Positions 7,605-16,317 of a stretch of 64,000 nt of DNA are shown piece by piece (the stretch's first letter is position 1; every line of letters starts with the position of its first letter). Source of the DNA: Streptomyces sp. PsTaAH-137 (GTDB lineage: Bacteria; Actinomycetota; Actinomycetes; Streptomycetales; Streptomycetaceae); the NCBI RefSeq assembly GCF_003259365.1, contig NZ_QLLY01000014.1, positions 182,716 through 246,715 of the forward strand, written 5' to 3'. A model generated the notes under the pieces. That model was not told the origin of the DNA, did no database searches, and saw nothing but the letters and a program-made list of their open reading frames with translations. The translations under genes were made by a program, and so were the position numbers.

Positions 7605-8117
7605 ATGACGACTGCCGAACCGCTCGACGCCGCCCTCGTCGAGGAGGCCACCAAGAAGTCCGGGCTCATCTGGGTACGGGGCACCGATGCCGAGCGGGCC
7701 CTGTGGCACGTGTGGCACGAGGGTGCGGCGCACGTGGTCGGCGACGGGCCCGGCGAGCAGCCGCTGCCCGGTCTCGTCGACGGCGGCACCGCCGTGGTCA
7801 CCGTACGCAGCAAGGACAAGGGCGGCCGGCTGGTCGGCTGGCGGGCGACGGCCGTGGAGCTGGCACCCGGCACGCCGGAGTGGGAGGCGGCCGTCGGCGA
7901 GCTGAAGGGCAAGCGGCTCAACGCGCCGGACGCGGAGACGATGACCTCTCGGTGGGGGCGGGAGTGCCGGGTGGTGCGGTTGGAGCCGGTCGCCGGTGAG
8001 GATCCGGTTCCGGCGCCCACGGGTTCGCTGGCCGCCGCGCCGGTGCCGACCCCGGCGACCACCCGGGATCCGGTCCCGGCCCCTCTTCCCCGTCTCCTGG
8101 GGCGTCGCCGCCGCTGA
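7605..8117 (+). CDS. Conserved hypothetical protein
   Basis: A 170-aa soluble protein not assigned to a family with confidence. It starts 13 nt after corA without a ribosome site. The first 130 residues look folded, with Trp-rich beta segments (GLIWVRG, ALWHVWHEGAAHVV, RLVGWRATAVEL) resembling a small split barrel of the FMN-binding type. The last 40 residues are Pro/Ala-rich and end in RRRR. It converges with the lipoprotein gene, leaving 9 nt between the stops. Function unknown. Confidence 0.6.
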   Translation: MTTAEPLDAALVEEATKKSGLIWVRGTDAERALWHVWHEGAAHVVGDGPGEQPLPGLVDGGTAVVTVRSKDKGGRLVGWRATAVELAPGTPEWEAAVGELKGKRLNAPDAETMTSRWGRECRVVRLEPVAGEDPVPAPTGSLAAAPVPTPATTRDPVPAPLPRLLGRRRR

Positions 8118-8126
8118 CGCCGTCGC

Positions 8127-8855
8127 TCAGGACTCCGGCAGCTGCCTGCCGTAGTCCACGGTGTCGTCCGACGTCGGCTCGCTCAGCTTGAAGTCCTGGC
8201 CCCACTCGGTCAGTTGCAGGATCCCCGCGCCCCCCGCCCGCTCCAGCCGCATCGGATACGCGGTCCCCTCCAACGACACGTCGAGCGTGCCGCCGGAGCC
8301 CTCGTCGCCGGTGAGCGCGATGGTGCGCACCCCGCCGGAGGTGCCGCGGTCGCCCTTCGCGAGGGTGCCGTGCAGGGTGAGCAGCCCGTCGAGCAGCACG
8401 TCCTTGTCGGTGAAGGTGCTCAGCCGCTGGTACGAGGGATCGCCGGAGGGCACCTTCACGTACTTGCCGTCGAGCTTGTCGCCGACGGTGTCGTCGTCGG
8501 AGTGCGACCAGAAGTCGGCGTCCGCCTTGAGATACAGGTGCTCGTCGACCCGCAGCAGCCGGAACGTGCTGCCGCCCGTCGTCACCGACCCGGTGCCGCC
8601 CTCGTCCTTCAGCCGCATGTCGAGCTTGTACGTCTTGCCGCCGCTGACGACCGTTCCGGCCAGATGCACGGCGTCGGCGCCCCGCGCCGCCTTGACCGTA
8701 CGGGACTGGATCGTGTCCGGCTCCAGTTTGCCGACCCCGTTCGTGCCCTCGTCCGGATCGTTCCCGCAGGCCGCGAGCCCGGCCGCGAGCCCCGTGCACA
8801 TCACGCCGACCATGAGTGTCCTGCGGGTTCGGCGGGCCAGGGGGAAAGCGGTCAC
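8127..8855 (-). CDS. Secreted lipoprotein, LppX/LolA-like fold candidate
   Basis: A 242-aa protein with a basic n-region, a hydrophobic core and lipobox LAAC (Cys near residue 30), so it is a membrane-anchored exported lipoprotein. The mature part alternates short beta strands (KTYKLDMRLKDEGG, STFRLLRVDEHLYLKAD, GKYVKVPSG) like the LppX/LprG or LolA half-barrel, which binds lipids. That family assignment is inference. It starts at GTG 8855 and is divergent from the MgtE_N/CBS gene. Confidence 0.65.
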   Translation of the reverse strand: MTAFPLARRTRRTLMVGVMCTGLAAGLAACGNDPDEGTNGVGKLEPDTIQSRTVKAARGADAVHLAGTVVSGGKTYKLDMRLKDEGGTGSVTTGGSTFRLLRVDEHLYLKADADFWSHSDDDTVGDKLDGKYVKVPSGDPSYQRLSTFTDKDVLLDGLLTLHGTLAKGDRGTSGGVRTIALTGDEGSGGTLDVSLEGTAYPMRLERAGGAGILQLTEWGQDFKLSEPTSDDTVDYGRQLPES

Positions 8856-9033
8856 GGGCGGTACTACCTCTCGTACGGAAAGGGGCTCGTCGGCAGTACG
8901 GCAGCGTACCGGTGGTGTCCGCCGTTCCCCGTGCGGGTCCGGGAAGGGCGGACGTGCAAAGGCGTGTTCGACGGGTACCGGCTAGCCTGAACCACGGATT
9001 GATCACTGACGCAACGAGGAGGTGCCGGCGGAC

Positions 9034-10308
9034 ATGGCAGGTGGGGCCCCTCGGATCTTCGTCTCGCATCTCGCGGGCATCGCCGTCTTCGACCCGAACG
9101 GGGACCAGGTCGGCCGGGTCCGCGACGTCGTGGCGATGCTGCGGGTGGGCCGGCGGCCGCCCCGGGTGCTCGGACTCGTCGTCGAACTGTCCACGCGGCG
9201 GCGCATCTTCCTGCCCATGACCCGCGTCACCGGCATCGAGTCGGCCCAGGTCATCACCACCGGCGTGCTCAACGTGCGGCGCTTCGAGCAGCGGCCCACC
9301 GAGCGGCTGGTCCTCGGCGAGATGCTGGACCGGCGGGTGCGGCTGGTGGAGTCGGGCGAGGAGGTCACCGTCCTCGACGTCTCCGTGCAGCAGTTGCCGG
9401 CCCGCCGGGACTGGGAGATCGACCGGGTGTTCGTCCGCAAGGGCAAGGGCGGCACCTTCCGGCGCAAGGGCGAGGCGCTGACCGTGGACTGGTCGGCCGT
9501 CGACGGCTTCTCCCTGGAGGAGCACGGGCAGGGCGCCGAGAACCTGCTGGCGACCTTCGAGCAGCTGCGCCCCGCGGACCTGGCGAACGTCCTGCATCAC
9601 CTCTCCCCCAAGCGGCGGGCCGAGGTCGCGGCGGCGCTCACCAACGAGCGGCTCGCCGACGTCCTCGAAGAGCTCCCCGAGGACGACCAGATCGAGATCC
9701 TCGGCAAGCTGAAGGAGGAGCGGGCCGCCGACGTCCTGGAGGAGATGGACCCGGACGACGCGGCCGACCTCCTCGGCGAGCTGCCCGAGGACGAGAAGGA
9801 ACGGCTGCTCACCCTGATGCAGCCCAGCGACGCGGCCGACGTGCGGCGCCTGATGGCGTACGAGGACAAGACCGCGGGCGGTCTGATGACGACGGAGCCG
9901 ATCGTGCTGCGCCCGGACGCGACGGTCGCCGACGCGCTCGCCCGCGTCCGCAACCCCGACCTCTCCCCCGCGCTCGCCGCCCAGGTCTACGTCTGCCGCC
10001 CGCCGGACGAGACGCCGACCGGGAAGTACCTCGGCACCATCCACTTCCAGCGGCTGCTGCGCGATCCGCCGTACACGATGGTCAGCTCGATCCTGGACGA
10101 CGATCTCCAGGCCCTGTCGCCGTCGGCGCTGCTGCCGGAGATCGCCGGGTTCTTCGCCACGTACGACATGGTGGCGGCGCCCGTCGTCGACGAGAGCGGG
10201 TCGCTGCTCGGCGCGGTCACCGTCGACGACGTCCTGGACCACATGCTGCCCGCCGACTGGCGCGAGCAGGAGTTCCATCTCGCGGGGGACGTGAATCATG
10301 GCGACTGA
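9034..10308 (+). CDS. MgtE N-domain/CBS-domain protein lacking the channel
   Basis: A 424-aa soluble protein. Residues 1-130 hold PRC-barrel-like repeats. Residues about 165-265 form the superhelical MgtE_N domain (repeated L..LPEDE/L..MDPDDAADLL helices). A CBS pair follows, containing MTTEPIVLRPDATVADALARV and APVVDESGSLLGAVTVDDVLDHMLP. No membrane segments are present, so the Mg2+-sensing half of MgtE stands alone. The ATG at 9034 is used because GAGGAGG lies at 9015-9021; a GTG at 9022 falls inside that site. It overlaps the DUF1003 gene by 11 nt, which implies coupled translation and joint function. Confidence 0.82.
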   Translation: MAGGAPRIFVSHLAGIAVFDPNGDQVGRVRDVVAMLRVGRRPPRVLGLVVELSTRRRIFLPMTRVTGIESAQVITTGVLNVRRFEQRPTERLVLGEMLDRRVRLVESGEEVTVLDVSVQQLPARRDWEIDRVFVRKGKGGTFRRKGEALTVDWSAVDGFSLEEHGQGAENLLATFEQLRPADLANVLHHLSPKRRAEVAAALTNERLADVLEELPEDDQIEILGKLKEERAADVLEEMDPDDAADLLGELPEDEKERLLTLMQPSDAADVRRLMAYEDKTAGGLMTTEPIVLRPDATVADALARVRNPDLSPALAAQVYVCRPPDETPTGKYLGTIHFQRLLRDPPYTMVSSILDDDLQALSPSALLPEIAGFFATYDMVAAPVVDESGSLLGAVTVDDVLDHMLPADWREQEFHLAGDVNHGD

Positions 10309-10873
10309 GGAGACGGCCCGCCGCGAGGAGGCGTCGCGGCGCCCGCGCATCCGCCTCGACCAGCCGCGCGCCCCGCGCCGCAGGCTGCTGCCCGAGTACG
10401 ACCCCGAGGCCTTCGGACGGCTGTCCGAGCGCATCGCGCGGTTCCTGGGGACAGGGCGGTTCATCGTCTGGATGACGGTGATCATCATCGCGTGGGTGAT
10501 CTGGAACATCACCGCGCCCGACGATCTGCGCTTCGACAACTACCCGTTCATCTTCCTGACGCTGATGCTGTCGCTCCAGGCGTCCTACGCCGCTCCGCTG
10601 ATCCTGCTCGCGCAGAACCGTCAGGACGACCGCGACCGGGTCAACCTGGAGCAGGACCGCAAGCAGAACGAGCGGTCGATCGCCGACACCGAGTACCTGA
10701 GCCGGGAGGTCGCCGCCCTGCGGATCGGCCTCGGCGAGGTCGCCACCCGCGACTGGATCCGCTCCGAGCTGCAGGACCTGCTGAAGGAGCTGGAGGAGCA
10801 GCGGCGGTCCGATCCGGAGGGCGGGGTATTCCCGGCCGAGCGCGAACGGGCACGTGACGTAGACGACCGCTGA
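10298..10873 (+). CDS. DUF1003 membrane protein
   Basis: A 191-aa protein with the DUF1003 layout: a basic N-terminus, two adjacent membrane helices (about 50-70 and 82-105) and a cytoplasmic coiled-coil tail rich in Glu/Arg. The conserved LMLSLQASYAAPLILLAQNRQ segment leaves the second helix. Its start lies inside the end of the MgtE_N/CBS gene, so the two are probably made together; a complex in which the CBS protein regulates a membrane partner is plausible but untested. Confidence 0.82.
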   Translation: MATEETARREEASRRPRIRLDQPRAPRRRLLPEYDPEAFGRLSERIARFLGTGRFIVWMTVIIIAWVIWNITAPDDLRFDNYPFIFLTLMLSLQASYAAPLILLAQNRQDDRDRVNLEQDRKQNERSIADTEYLSREVAALRIGLGEVATRDWIRSELQDLLKELEEQRRSDPEGGVFPAERERARDVDDR

Positions 10874-10880
10874 CGGGGCT

Positions 10881-10917
10881 TTCCGTGCCCCGGTTACCGC
10901 GCCGTACTATCGGTCGT
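10881..10917 (+). promoter_or_regulatory. Promoter for leaderless mrp
   Basis: TTCCGT at 10881-10886 and TACTAT at 10905-10910 are 18 nt apart. The ATG of mrp lies 7 nt after the -10, with no Shine-Dalgarno, so the transcript would begin at the start codon. Confidence 0.5.
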
Positions 10918-12051
10918 ATGGCTAGCGAAGACGCGGTGCGCGAGGCACTCGCGACAGTGAACGACCCCGAGATCCAGCGACCCATCACCGAGCTGGGGAT
11001 GGTCAAATCGGTGGACATCGGTGCGGACGGAGTCGTCGCGGTCACCGTGTACCTGACCGTGTCGGGCTGCCCGATGCGCTCGACCATCGAGACGAACGTG
11101 CGGGAGGCCGTCGCCCGCGTCGAGGGCGTGACCGATGTCCAGGTCACCCTCGACGTGATGAGCGACGAGCAGCGCAAGGAGCTGGCCGCGGCGCTGCGCG
11201 GCGGCACCGCCGAGCGCGAGGTCCCGTTCGCCAAGCCCGGCTCGCTGACCCGCGTCTACGCGGTCGCCTCCGGCAAGGGCGGCGTCGGCAAGTCCTCGGT
11301 GACCGTGAACCTCGCCGCCGCGATGGCCGCCGACGGGATGAAGGTCGGTGTCGTCGACGCCGACATCTACGGCCACTCCGTGCCGCGCATGCTGGGCGCC
11401 GACGGCAAGCCCACCCAGGTCGAGAACATGATCATGCCGCCGTCCGCGCACGGCGTGAAGGTCATCTCCATCGGCATGTTCACGCCGGGCAACGCGCCGG
11501 TGGTGTGGCGCGGGCCGATGCTGCACCGGGCGCTCCAGCAGTTCCTGGCCGATGTCTTCTGGGGCGACCTCGACGTCCTGCTGCTCGACCTGCCGCCGGG
11601 GACGGGTGACATCGCGATCTCCGTCGCGCAGCTCGTGCCGAACGCCGAGATCCTCGTCGTGACGACGCCTCAGCAGGCCGCCGCCGAGGTCGCCGAGCGG
11701 GCCGGGTCGATCGCGGTGCAGACGCACCAGAAGATCGTCGGCGTGGTGGAGAACATGTCCGGGCTGCCGTGCCCGCACTGCGGCGAGATGGTCGACGTCT
11801 TCGGCACCGGCGGCGGCAAGCTGGTCGCCGAGGGGCTGACCCGGACGACGGGCGCCGAGGTGCCGGTCCTGGGCTCCATCCCGGTCGACGTGCGCCTTCG
11901 CGAGGGCGGCGACGAGGGCAAGCCGGTCGTCCTCTCCGACCCCGACTCCCCCGCCGGCGCGGCCCTGCGCGGCATCGCGGGTCAGCTGGGCGGCCGTCAG
12001 CGCGGCCTGTCGGGCATGTCCCTCGGGATCACCCCGCGCAACAAGTTCTGA
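10918..12051 (+). CDS. mrp: Mrp/ApbC Fe-S cluster carrier ATPase
   Basis: A 377-aa protein with an N-terminal MIP18/DUF59 domain (residues 1-90) and a ParA/MinD-like NTPase. The deviant Walker A GKGGVGKS is at 119-126, and the CPHC pair at 285-288 binds a bridging Fe-S cluster in the dimer. Mrp/Nbp35 proteins load clusters onto apo-proteins. In the neighbourhood it may supply enzymes such as SdhB or the ferredoxin, though this is inference. The start is the leaderless ATG. It is followed by a strong terminator. Confidence 0.92.
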   Translation: MASEDAVREALATVNDPEIQRPITELGMVKSVDIGADGVVAVTVYLTVSGCPMRSTIETNVREAVARVEGVTDVQVTLDVMSDEQRKELAAALRGGTAEREVPFAKPGSLTRVYAVASGKGGVGKSSVTVNLAAAMAADGMKVGVVDADIYGHSVPRMLGADGKPTQVENMIMPPSAHGVKVISIGMFTPGNAPVVWRGPMLHRALQQFLADVFWGDLDVLLLDLPPGTGDIAISVAQLVPNAEILVVTTPQQAAAEVAERAGSIAVQTHQKIVGVVENMSGLPCPHCGEMVDVFGTGGGKLVAEGLTRTTGAEVPVLGSIPVDVRLREGGDEGKPVVLSDPDSPAGAALRGIAGQLGGRQRGLSGMSLGITPRNKF

Positions 12052-12062
12052 GGTCTCGCGGT

Positions 12063-12096
12063 CGCCCCTGGACCGAGCTCCGCTCGTCCAGGGGCG
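12063..12096. terminator. Bidirectional terminator
   Basis: CGCCCCTGGAC (12063-12073) and GTCCAGGGGCG (12086-12096) form an 11-bp perfect stem between the convergent mrp and 12104 genes. Confidence 0.8.
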
Positions 12097-12103
12097 CGCC
12101 CGG

Positions 12104-12769
12104 TCAGGCGTACTTGGTGATGTCCTTGACCACGGAGAAGCCGAGGCCGTAGGCGCTCATGCCGCGGCCGTAGGCGCCGAGATGGACCCCGGCCTGCGTC
12201 GACCCGGCGAGGACCCAGCCGTACTCGGACTCCCGGTAGTGGAACTCGGTGGGCACCCCGTCGACCGGCAGCGACAGTACGGCCCAGTCCGAGGACCGGA
12301 GATCGTCCGCGAGGACCCACGCCGTCTCGGTCTGCTGCTCCAGCCAGTCGTCCCGGAGCGTGTGGTCCATCTGCCCGGGCCAGGTGTACGACAGCAGCCC
12401 CACCCCGGCGAGCCAGGCCGCCGAGGAGACGGACGTCGCCTCCAGCACACCCGTGCCGTCGGCGCTGCGCCGTACGGGATTGGCGGCGACGGTCACCACG
12501 ACCGCGAACCGCTCCGCGGCGTCCCCCTGGAGGGTGCCCTCGCTCCGCACGGAGGGCTCGTCACCGTGCCCGATCGAACCGTGCTCCACGGACCCGTCCG
12601 CCGTGGTGCCGACCTGCATCAGCCAACGCGGTCCCGTGAAGGCCTCGTCGAGGCCGTACCACGGGAAGGACGCCTGCAGGTATCCGTCGACCGTGCGCCG
12701 GGCCCCGGGAACCTGACCGGCCCCCTCGGTGGCCGGCGCCTGCGCGCCCACCCGACTCGTCGTCTCCAT
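12104..12769 (-). CDS. Hypothetical protein
   Basis: A 221-aa protein that I do not recognise. It has no signal peptide or clear membrane helix. It has aromatic-rich stretches (ASFPWYGLDEAF, WLAGVGLLSYTWPGQMDH, RESEYGWVLAG) and a Gly/Tyr-rich end. It sits alone between convergent mrp and tatB, and breaks an otherwise conserved gene order. That position suggests a later insertion or a lineage-specific gene. Confidence 0.55.
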   Translation of the reverse strand: METTSRVGAQAPATEGAGQVPGARRTVDGYLQASFPWYGLDEAFTGPRWLMQVGTTADGSVEHGSIGHGDEPSVRSEGTLQGDAAERFAVVVTVAANPVRRSADGTGVLEATSVSSAAWLAGVGLLSYTWPGQMDHTLRDDWLEQQTETAWVLADDLRSSDWAVLSLPVDGVPTEFHYRESEYGWVLAGSTQAGVHLGAYGRGMSAYGLGFSVVKDITKYA

Positions 12770-12903
12770 GTACCCGGCCGCCTCCTCGCTCAGTTACGGA
12801 CCGGAGCGGCCCGCCCCCCTCGGGCGATCTCACGTCCGTTCCGCGCAACAACAAGGCAGGATGCCACACCGGGTCCCGAGGGCCCGGTTTCGAGTGGTGT
12901 GGT

Positions 12904-13392
12904 TCAGGTCGCGTCGCTGTCGAAGGGCGGCGGCGTCGGCTTGGCCGGCTGCTCCGTCGACTCGGGGCGCTTCTCCAGGTCAGGACCCTTGGTCATGCTG
13001 ATCCGGCCGCCGGAAGAGGCGCTGGAGGTGCTGCCGGAGGAGGAAGACACGCCATCGTCGCGCACGTCACCGACGGTCTGCACGGCGTCGCCGACCTCGG
13101 CCATTTCCTTCTTCAGGTCGAAGCCGTTGCGGATCTCCTTGAGCCCCAGCTCATCGCTGTCCAGCTGCTTGCGGATGAACGTCTTGGGGTTCAGGTCCTC
13201 GAATTCGAAGTCCTTGAACTCCGGACCCAGTTCATTGCGGATGTCCTGCTTGGCGCTGTCCGAGAAATCACGGATCTTGCGGATGGTGCGCGCGACATCC
13301 TGGATGACCTGCGGCAGCTTGTCGGGGCCGAAGATGAGCACGGCCAGCACAACAAGCGCTATGACCTCCGGTAGGCCAATGTCGTTGAACAC
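12904..13392 (-). CDS. tatB: Sec-independent translocase TatB
   Basis: A 162-aa protein with the TatA/B hallmark: one short N-terminal membrane helix (residues 5-21, GLPEVIALVVLAVLIFGP), the hinge FGPDKLP, then a long amphipathic helix (QVIQDVARTIRKIRDFSD) and a disordered acidic tail. The Glu at residue 9 and the longer C-terminal region favour TatB over TatA. It acts with TatC in exporting folded twin-arginine proteins. It starts at GTG 13392, downstream of the HtrA gene, matching the sigE-rseA-htrA-tatB order recalled from M. tuberculosis. Confidence 0.92.
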   Translation of the reverse strand: MFNDIGLPEVIALVVLAVLIFGPDKLPQVIQDVARTIRKIRDFSDSAKQDIRNELGPEFKDFEFEDLNPKTFIRKQLDSDELGLKEIRNGFDLKKEMAEVGDAVQTVGDVRDDGVSSSSGSTSSASSGGRISMTKGPDLEKRPESTEQPAKPTPPPFDSDAT

Positions 13393-13546
13393 CTTGCACT
13401 CCTAGCGTGTCCTCGGCCCGCGGCGGTCTTCAGTAGCAGGTCTTCGGCAGGGTCCGGCAGGGGACCGGTCCACGGTACCCGGCGTACCTGTCCATTTGGT
13501 AGCCACCGGGCTACGTCCAGGATCATCTGTGCCGGGTCTTGACCGA

Positions 13547-15187
13547 TCAGCCGCCGTCGGCCGAGCCGAGCACCAGGGACATCTTCCGTTCCTTGCCGTC
13601 CCGTTCGACCGTAAGGACCAGTTTGTCCTTGGGCCGGTGGGAGCGGATCTTGACGATCAGTTCCTCGCCGGAGTGGACCCGGACCCCGTCCACCGCGGTG
13701 ATCACGTCGCGCGGCCGGATCCCGGCCGTGGCGCCCGGCCCGCCGGGGCTGACGGACGAGCCGCCGCTGTTGCCCTTGATGCCCACGCGTGCGCCGTCGC
13801 CCGAGTAGTCCATGTCCAGGGTGACGCCGATGACCGGATGCGTGGCCCTGCCTGTGTTGATCAGTTCCTCGGCGACGCGCTTGGCCTGGTTGATCGGGAT
13901 GGCGAAGCCGAGGCCGATGGAGCCCGACTGGCCGCCGTCCAGTTCCGAGCCGCCGTCGGCGGAGCGGATGGCGCTGTTGATGCCGATGACGCGGGCCTTG
14001 GAGTCGACCAGCGGTCCGCCGGAGTTGCCCGGGTTTATGGGTGCGTCGGTCTGCAGGGCGTCGACATAGCTGACGTCGCTCCCGTCGCCCTTCTCGCCGC
14101 CCGCCGTGATCGGGCGGTCCTTGGCGCTGATGATGCCGGCGGTGACCGTGTTGGCGAGGTCGAAGGGGGCGCCGATGGCCACGACCGGATCGCCGACCTG
14201 CACGCTCTCGGAGTTGCCGAGCGGCAGCGGCTTGAGGCCGTGCACCCGGTCGACCCGGATGACGGCGAGGTCGTAACCGGTGTCGTGGCCGACGACCTTC
14301 GCGCGGGCGCTCTCCCCTCCGGCGAACGTGACCGATATCTCACCGCCGGTCCCGGCCGGCTCCACGACGTGGTTGTTGGTGAGGATGTGGCCGCGGTTGT
14401 CGAGCACGAAGCCGGTGCCGGTGCCCTGCTCCGACGATCCCTTGGTGTGGATGGTGACGACGCCGGGCAGCGCGCTCGCGGCGATGCCCGCGACGCTGCC
14501 GGGTGCCCGGTGGGTGGACTCGGCGCCCGCCTGCGGGAGTTCGACCTCCGTCCCGCCGTTGCGCTCCAGGTACGAGCCGATCGCGCCGCCGATTCCGCCG
14601 GAGGCGAGCGCGATCAGTACGGCGCCGAGCACCAGGCCGCGCCGTCCGCGCCCCGGCCGTACCCCGACCGGCCCGCCGCTCTGCGACAGCGAGACGGGCC
14701 CGGCCCAGGGGTCGTACCGCTGCCAGGGCGCGGCCGGCGCCGGGTACGGCGACGGTGGCGCTGCCGCGGAGAGTCCCGGGTGCTGGACGGGCGGCGCGGG
14801 CGCCCAGGGGCCCGGCGCCCCGTACGGCACCTCCGTGTACCCGTCGTCCCGGGGCTCGGGAAGGGGCTGCGGAAGGGGCTCGGCAGGCGACTCGGGGGCC
14901 TCCGGGGCTTCCGGGGCGGAGGCCGGCGGGGCGGCGTCCACCGGCGTATGAGGGGCTTGAGAGGGCTGCGGGTCCCCTTGATCGGCGTGCGGGACGGTGT
15001 CGTGGTCGTCGTCGGTCCGGCCGGACCCGGCGGATCCGCCGACCGGCGCGGCAAGGACGTCGGGCTCGCCGCCGGAGGTCACCGCGGGTGCCGGCAGATG
15101 CCAGTCGCCGTCGTCCTCCGCCGGGCGCCCCGTGTCGGGTCGGGGGCGGCTCCACCACTTGGCCTTCGTGGGCTTGCCCTCGTCCAT
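13547..15187 (-). CDS. HtrA/DegP-like membrane-anchored serine protease with PDZ domain
   Basis: A 546-aa protein. About 200 disordered cytoplasmic residues (Pro/Ala-rich) precede one membrane helix (GLVLGAVLIALASGGIGGAI). A trypsin-like domain with triad His273 (LTNNHVV), Asp306 (GYDLAVIRVD) and Ser389 (GNSGGPL) follows, then a C-terminal PDZ domain with IRPRDVITAVDGVRVHSGEE. The protease domain faces the outside and degrades or senses damaged envelope proteins. The ATG at 15187 has GGGGAGAA upstream; a GTG at 15208 overlaps that site. Its place after the sigma/anti-sigma pair implies envelope-stress control. Confidence 0.92.
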   Translation of the reverse strand: MDEGKPTKAKWWSRPRPDTGRPAEDDGDWHLPAPAVTSGGEPDVLAAPVGGSAGSGRTDDDHDTVPHADQGDPQPSQAPHTPVDAAPPASAPEAPEAPESPAEPLPQPLPEPRDDGYTEVPYGAPGPWAPAPPVQHPGLSAAAPPSPYPAPAAPWQRYDPWAGPVSLSQSGGPVGVRPGRGRRGLVLGAVLIALASGGIGGAIGSYLERNGGTEVELPQAGAESTHRAPGSVAGIAASALPGVVTIHTKGSSEQGTGTGFVLDNRGHILTNNHVVEPAGTGGEISVTFAGGESARAKVVGHDTGYDLAVIRVDRVHGLKPLPLGNSESVQVGDPVVAIGAPFDLANTVTAGIISAKDRPITAGGEKGDGSDVSYVDALQTDAPINPGNSGGPLVDSKARVIGINSAIRSADGGSELDGGQSGSIGLGFAIPINQAKRVAEELINTGRATHPVIGVTLDMDYSGDGARVGIKGNSGGSSVSPGGPGATAGIRPRDVITAVDGVRVHSGEELIVKIRSHRPKDKLVLTVERDGKERKMSLVLGSADGG

Positions 15188-15327
15188 GTCCCGCCGTTCT
15201 CCCCGCACCCGGCCCGCGGCACGTCACCGCGGGCTCCCGTCCGCGCACCCGGGGGTGGTCCCCGGGACGCGGCCTCACCTGGATTCAACCAGGTTCGGCA
15301 GGTCCGGCGAAGGTCGGTCGGGCAGGC

Positions 15328-16317
15328 TCAGCGGACGGACGAGGGGCGGGAGGAGGCCGTCGGCGCGGCGGTCGGGAGCGCGGCGAGGCCCGACTGCCCC
15401 GAAGCGTCGAGGCCGGTCACCTCGGTCGACGTGTGCGGGTTCAGAGCGAGGGAGACCACGGGGACGGTGGCGGCGGGACGTATGAGGGGGGTCATGCGAG
15501 CCGCCGCGGAGAGCATCGGGGTGGAGAACGGATAGCTGGCGCTGTCCGCGTGGCCACCCCCCGGCAGCATGGGTGCGCTCGACCCGGTCGAGTCGACCGG
15601 TGCGGCGAGGGCGCCGCCGCTCTGGCCGAGCAGCGGGGAGAGCGTCCTGCGGCGCTGGGCCTCGGGCGTGGACGCGGCACCGGCCGCCTGGCTGCGCAGG
15701 GGCGTGACATTGCTGTTGCCACCGCCTCCCGTGCCGCGGGCGTCGGAGGTGTCTGCGGGGATGCCGGACGAGACGCCGCCCAGCGCGATCGCGGCGAGCG
15801 AGACCGCCCCGGCCGCGGCGAACGCGAACCGGCGCCCGCGCGAGGCCCGGTCGCTGTCGTGCCGGTCGCGGCTCACCTCGTGGATGCGGAAGCCGTGCTG
15901 GGGAGGGAGCACGGCGGCATGGGCGCCGGACGGTGCGTAGCCGAAGGGCTCGGGGTCGACGTCGAACACGCCGTTGCCCAGGCCCCGGACGTTGCCGAAG
16001 GCTCGGCCCGTGCCGAAGCCGGCGCCGCCGAACGGTGTCCCGTCGTCGTCCTGGCCGCCACCGGCGGGCAGGCCCTGAAGACGGGCGAGGAAACTGTCGC
16101 TGGGCGGCGGCGGGGCCACCTCGGCGAAGACGCTCTTGACGCGGCGCTGTGCGTCGGCCTCGTCCTTGCACCGGGCGCAGGTCGCCAGGTGGGCGAGGAC
16201 GCGCTCCCGGGCGTCGTGGTCCAGCTCGCCGTCGACGAAGGCGGCCAGCCGGTCCCCGAGGTGCTGGTCGGCTGCGGTGAGCTGGCGGTCGGCAGGATTC
16301 AGACGTGATCCACTCAC
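15328..16317 (-). CDS. Zinc-binding anti-sigma factor (RseA type)
   Basis: A 329-aa single-pass protein. The N-terminal ZAS domain has the H-x3-C-x2-C motif at His43, Cys47 and Cys50 (AHLATCARC). One membrane helix lies near 165-186 (FAFAAAGAVSLAAIALGGV). The remainder is an outside-facing, low-complexity Ser/Ala/Gly/Pro region. It binds and silences the ECF sigma factor encoded just upstream, and the two genes overlap by 4 nt (ATGA). Cleavage or redox loss of the zinc would release sigma. The tail is longer than that of mycobacterial RseA. Confidence 0.88.
   Translation of the reverse strand: MSGSRLNPADRQLTAADQHLGDRLAAFVDGELDHDARERVLAHLATCARCKDEADAQRRVKSVFAEVAPPPPSDSFLARLQGLPAGGGQDDDGTPFGGAGFGTGRAFGNVRGLGNGVFDVDPEPFGYAPSGAHAAVLPPQHGFRIHEVSRDRHDSDRASRGRRFAFAAAGAVSLAAIALGGVSSGIPADTSDARGTGGGGNSNVTPLRSQAAGAASTPEAQRRRTLSPLLGQSGGALAAPVDSTGSSAPMLPGGGHADSASYPFSTPMLSAAARMTPLIRPAATVPVVSLALNPHTSTEVTGLDASGQSGLAALPTAAPTASSRPSSVR

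Noticed and set aside
7918..10539. Long minus-strand open frame opposite the MgtE_N/CBS and DUF1003 genes
   Set aside because: Shadow frame with Arg/Pro/Gly-biased composition and no domain; the plus-strand genes are recognisable families.
15277..15294. ACCTGG-ATTCAA-CCAGGT inverted repeat upstream of HtrA
   Set aside because: Only 6-bp arms with no neighbouring promoter elements; too common by chance to call an operator.
13496..15535. Long plus-strand open frame opposite HtrA
   Set aside because: It is an antisense shadow created by high third-position GC; the minus frame carries the complete protease triad and PDZ domain.
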